Source: Legionella genomosp. 1
GTDB taxonomy: Bacteria; Pseudomonadota; Gammaproteobacteria; Legionellales; Legionellaceae
DNA length: 6,674 nt
Direction: 5' to 3'
NCBI GenBank assembly: GCA_945865355.1
Contig: CAMBDN010000138.1
Location: forward strand, 1 to 6,674
A model generated the notes under the pieces. That model saw only the letters and a list, made by a program, of their open reading frames with translations. It did not search any database and was not told the DNA's origin. Below, one piece after another: positions 6,483 to 6,674 of this stretch; position 1 is the stretch's first letter, and each line of letters opens with the position of its first letter. The translations under genes were made by a program, and so were the position numbers.

Positions 6483-6535
6483 GCTCAGTTTTTTATCTGT
6501 CTCCTGTTTTTTAGGAAACAGATAAAAAACTGAGC
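6483..6535. repeat. long perfect inverted repeat (18-bp arms)
   Basis: The left arm (6483-6500, GCTCAGTTTTTTATCTGT) is the exact reverse complement of the right arm (6518-6535). The 17-bp centre can pair further (TCCT with AGGA around a GTTTTTT loop), giving a nearly continuous hairpin of 22 bp with one mismatch. The GC-richer bases are at the foot and the T/A runs are inside the stem, the reverse of a rho-independent terminator, and no U run follows. It could be a cruciform-forming site, a small non-autonomous repeat or a fused pair of IS ends. Confidence 0.85.
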
Positions 6536-6595
6536 AGACAAATCCGCGGATGCGTTAGCAATAAATATCACGATTGATCTGATTTTGAGTGGAGG

Positions 6596-6673
6596 GAGTC
6601 ACGTACAGGTACTAGTCTCAAAGGTACGACCCAATGGAGACTAACATGGCCAAAGGCTACCAGCACGTGACTC
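6596..6673 (+). promoter_or_regulatory. nested inverted repeats enclosing a ribosome binding site
   Basis: An outer pair GAGTCACGT (6596-6604) and ACGTGACTC (6665-6673) encloses an inner pair TAGTCTC (6613-6619) and GAGACTA (6637-6643). The inner 3' arm contains most of the GGAGA (6636-6640) that serves the ATG at 6646. In RNA this could hide the ribosome binding site. Several insertion sequences use such structures to block translation of their transposase from read-through transcripts. Confidence 0.4.
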
Positions 6674-6674
6674 G
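6646..6674 (+). CDS. possible IS30-family transposase, first codons only
   Basis: An ATG with GGAGA (6636-6640) five bases ahead opens a frame that runs off the window edge: MAKGYQHVT plus part of the next codon. IS30-family transposases often begin in a similar way (a short basic start followed by Y-x-x-LT and then a helix-turn-helix), which is why this is suggested. Nine residues are too few to be sure, and any small gene is possible. Confidence 0.35.

Overview
The window is a pile-up of insertion sequences around one broken secreted-hydrolase gene. Nothing identifies the species directly. The fairly AT-rich composition, conventional AGGAG-type ribosome binding sites and IS21/IS66/IS91/IS30-type remnants fit an accessory region of a gammaproteobacterium, perhaps a Legionella-like one, but that is a low-confidence impression.

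Layout, left to right. (1) 1 to about 1990: the right-hand part of an IS21-family element, with an istA lacking its 5' end at the window edge, a complete istB, and a right end carrying five TGATCA-cored terminal repeats at an exact 23-bp period. (2) 2037-2797: the first ~80% of a signal-peptide-bearing alpha/beta hydrolase related to polyhydroxybutyrate depolymerases and feruloyl-type esterases. (3) 2798-5483: a complete 2686-bp IS66-family element with 20-bp terminal inverted repeats, flanked by a perfect 8-bp target duplication (GGATGTTC). It carries tnpA and tnpB rightward, and a tnpC split by a frame change and pointing leftward, toward tnpB. (4) 5484-5675: the rest of the hydrolase gene. 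Removing the IS and one duplication copy restores a 314-codon frame with catalytic Ser, Asp and His. (5) 5676-6050: no recognisable gene. (6) 6051-6239, minus strand: the C-terminal scrap of an IS91-like transposase. (7) 6240-6645: non-coding, AT-rich, with a perfect 18-bp-arm inverted repeat. (8) 6646 to the edge: the first codons of a possible IS30-family transposase whose ribosome binding site lies in a potential nested hairpin.

The most interesting feature is the IS66 element. Its tnpC is inverted relative to the usual co-directional tnpA-tnpB-tnpC order, yet the whole unit lies between matching inverted repeats and a perfect target duplication. The two tnpC frames meet at a canonical A AAA AAG slippery heptamer, with a GGAG 8 nt upstream and a potential stem starting 6 nt downstream, which is the dnaX-like layout for programmed -1 frameshifting. 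A -1 shift there yields one 561-residue transposase with zinc-finger, DDE and C-terminal IS66 regions. TnpA and TnpB would be the accessory proteins. Apart from the mobile elements, no multi-gene host system is visible.
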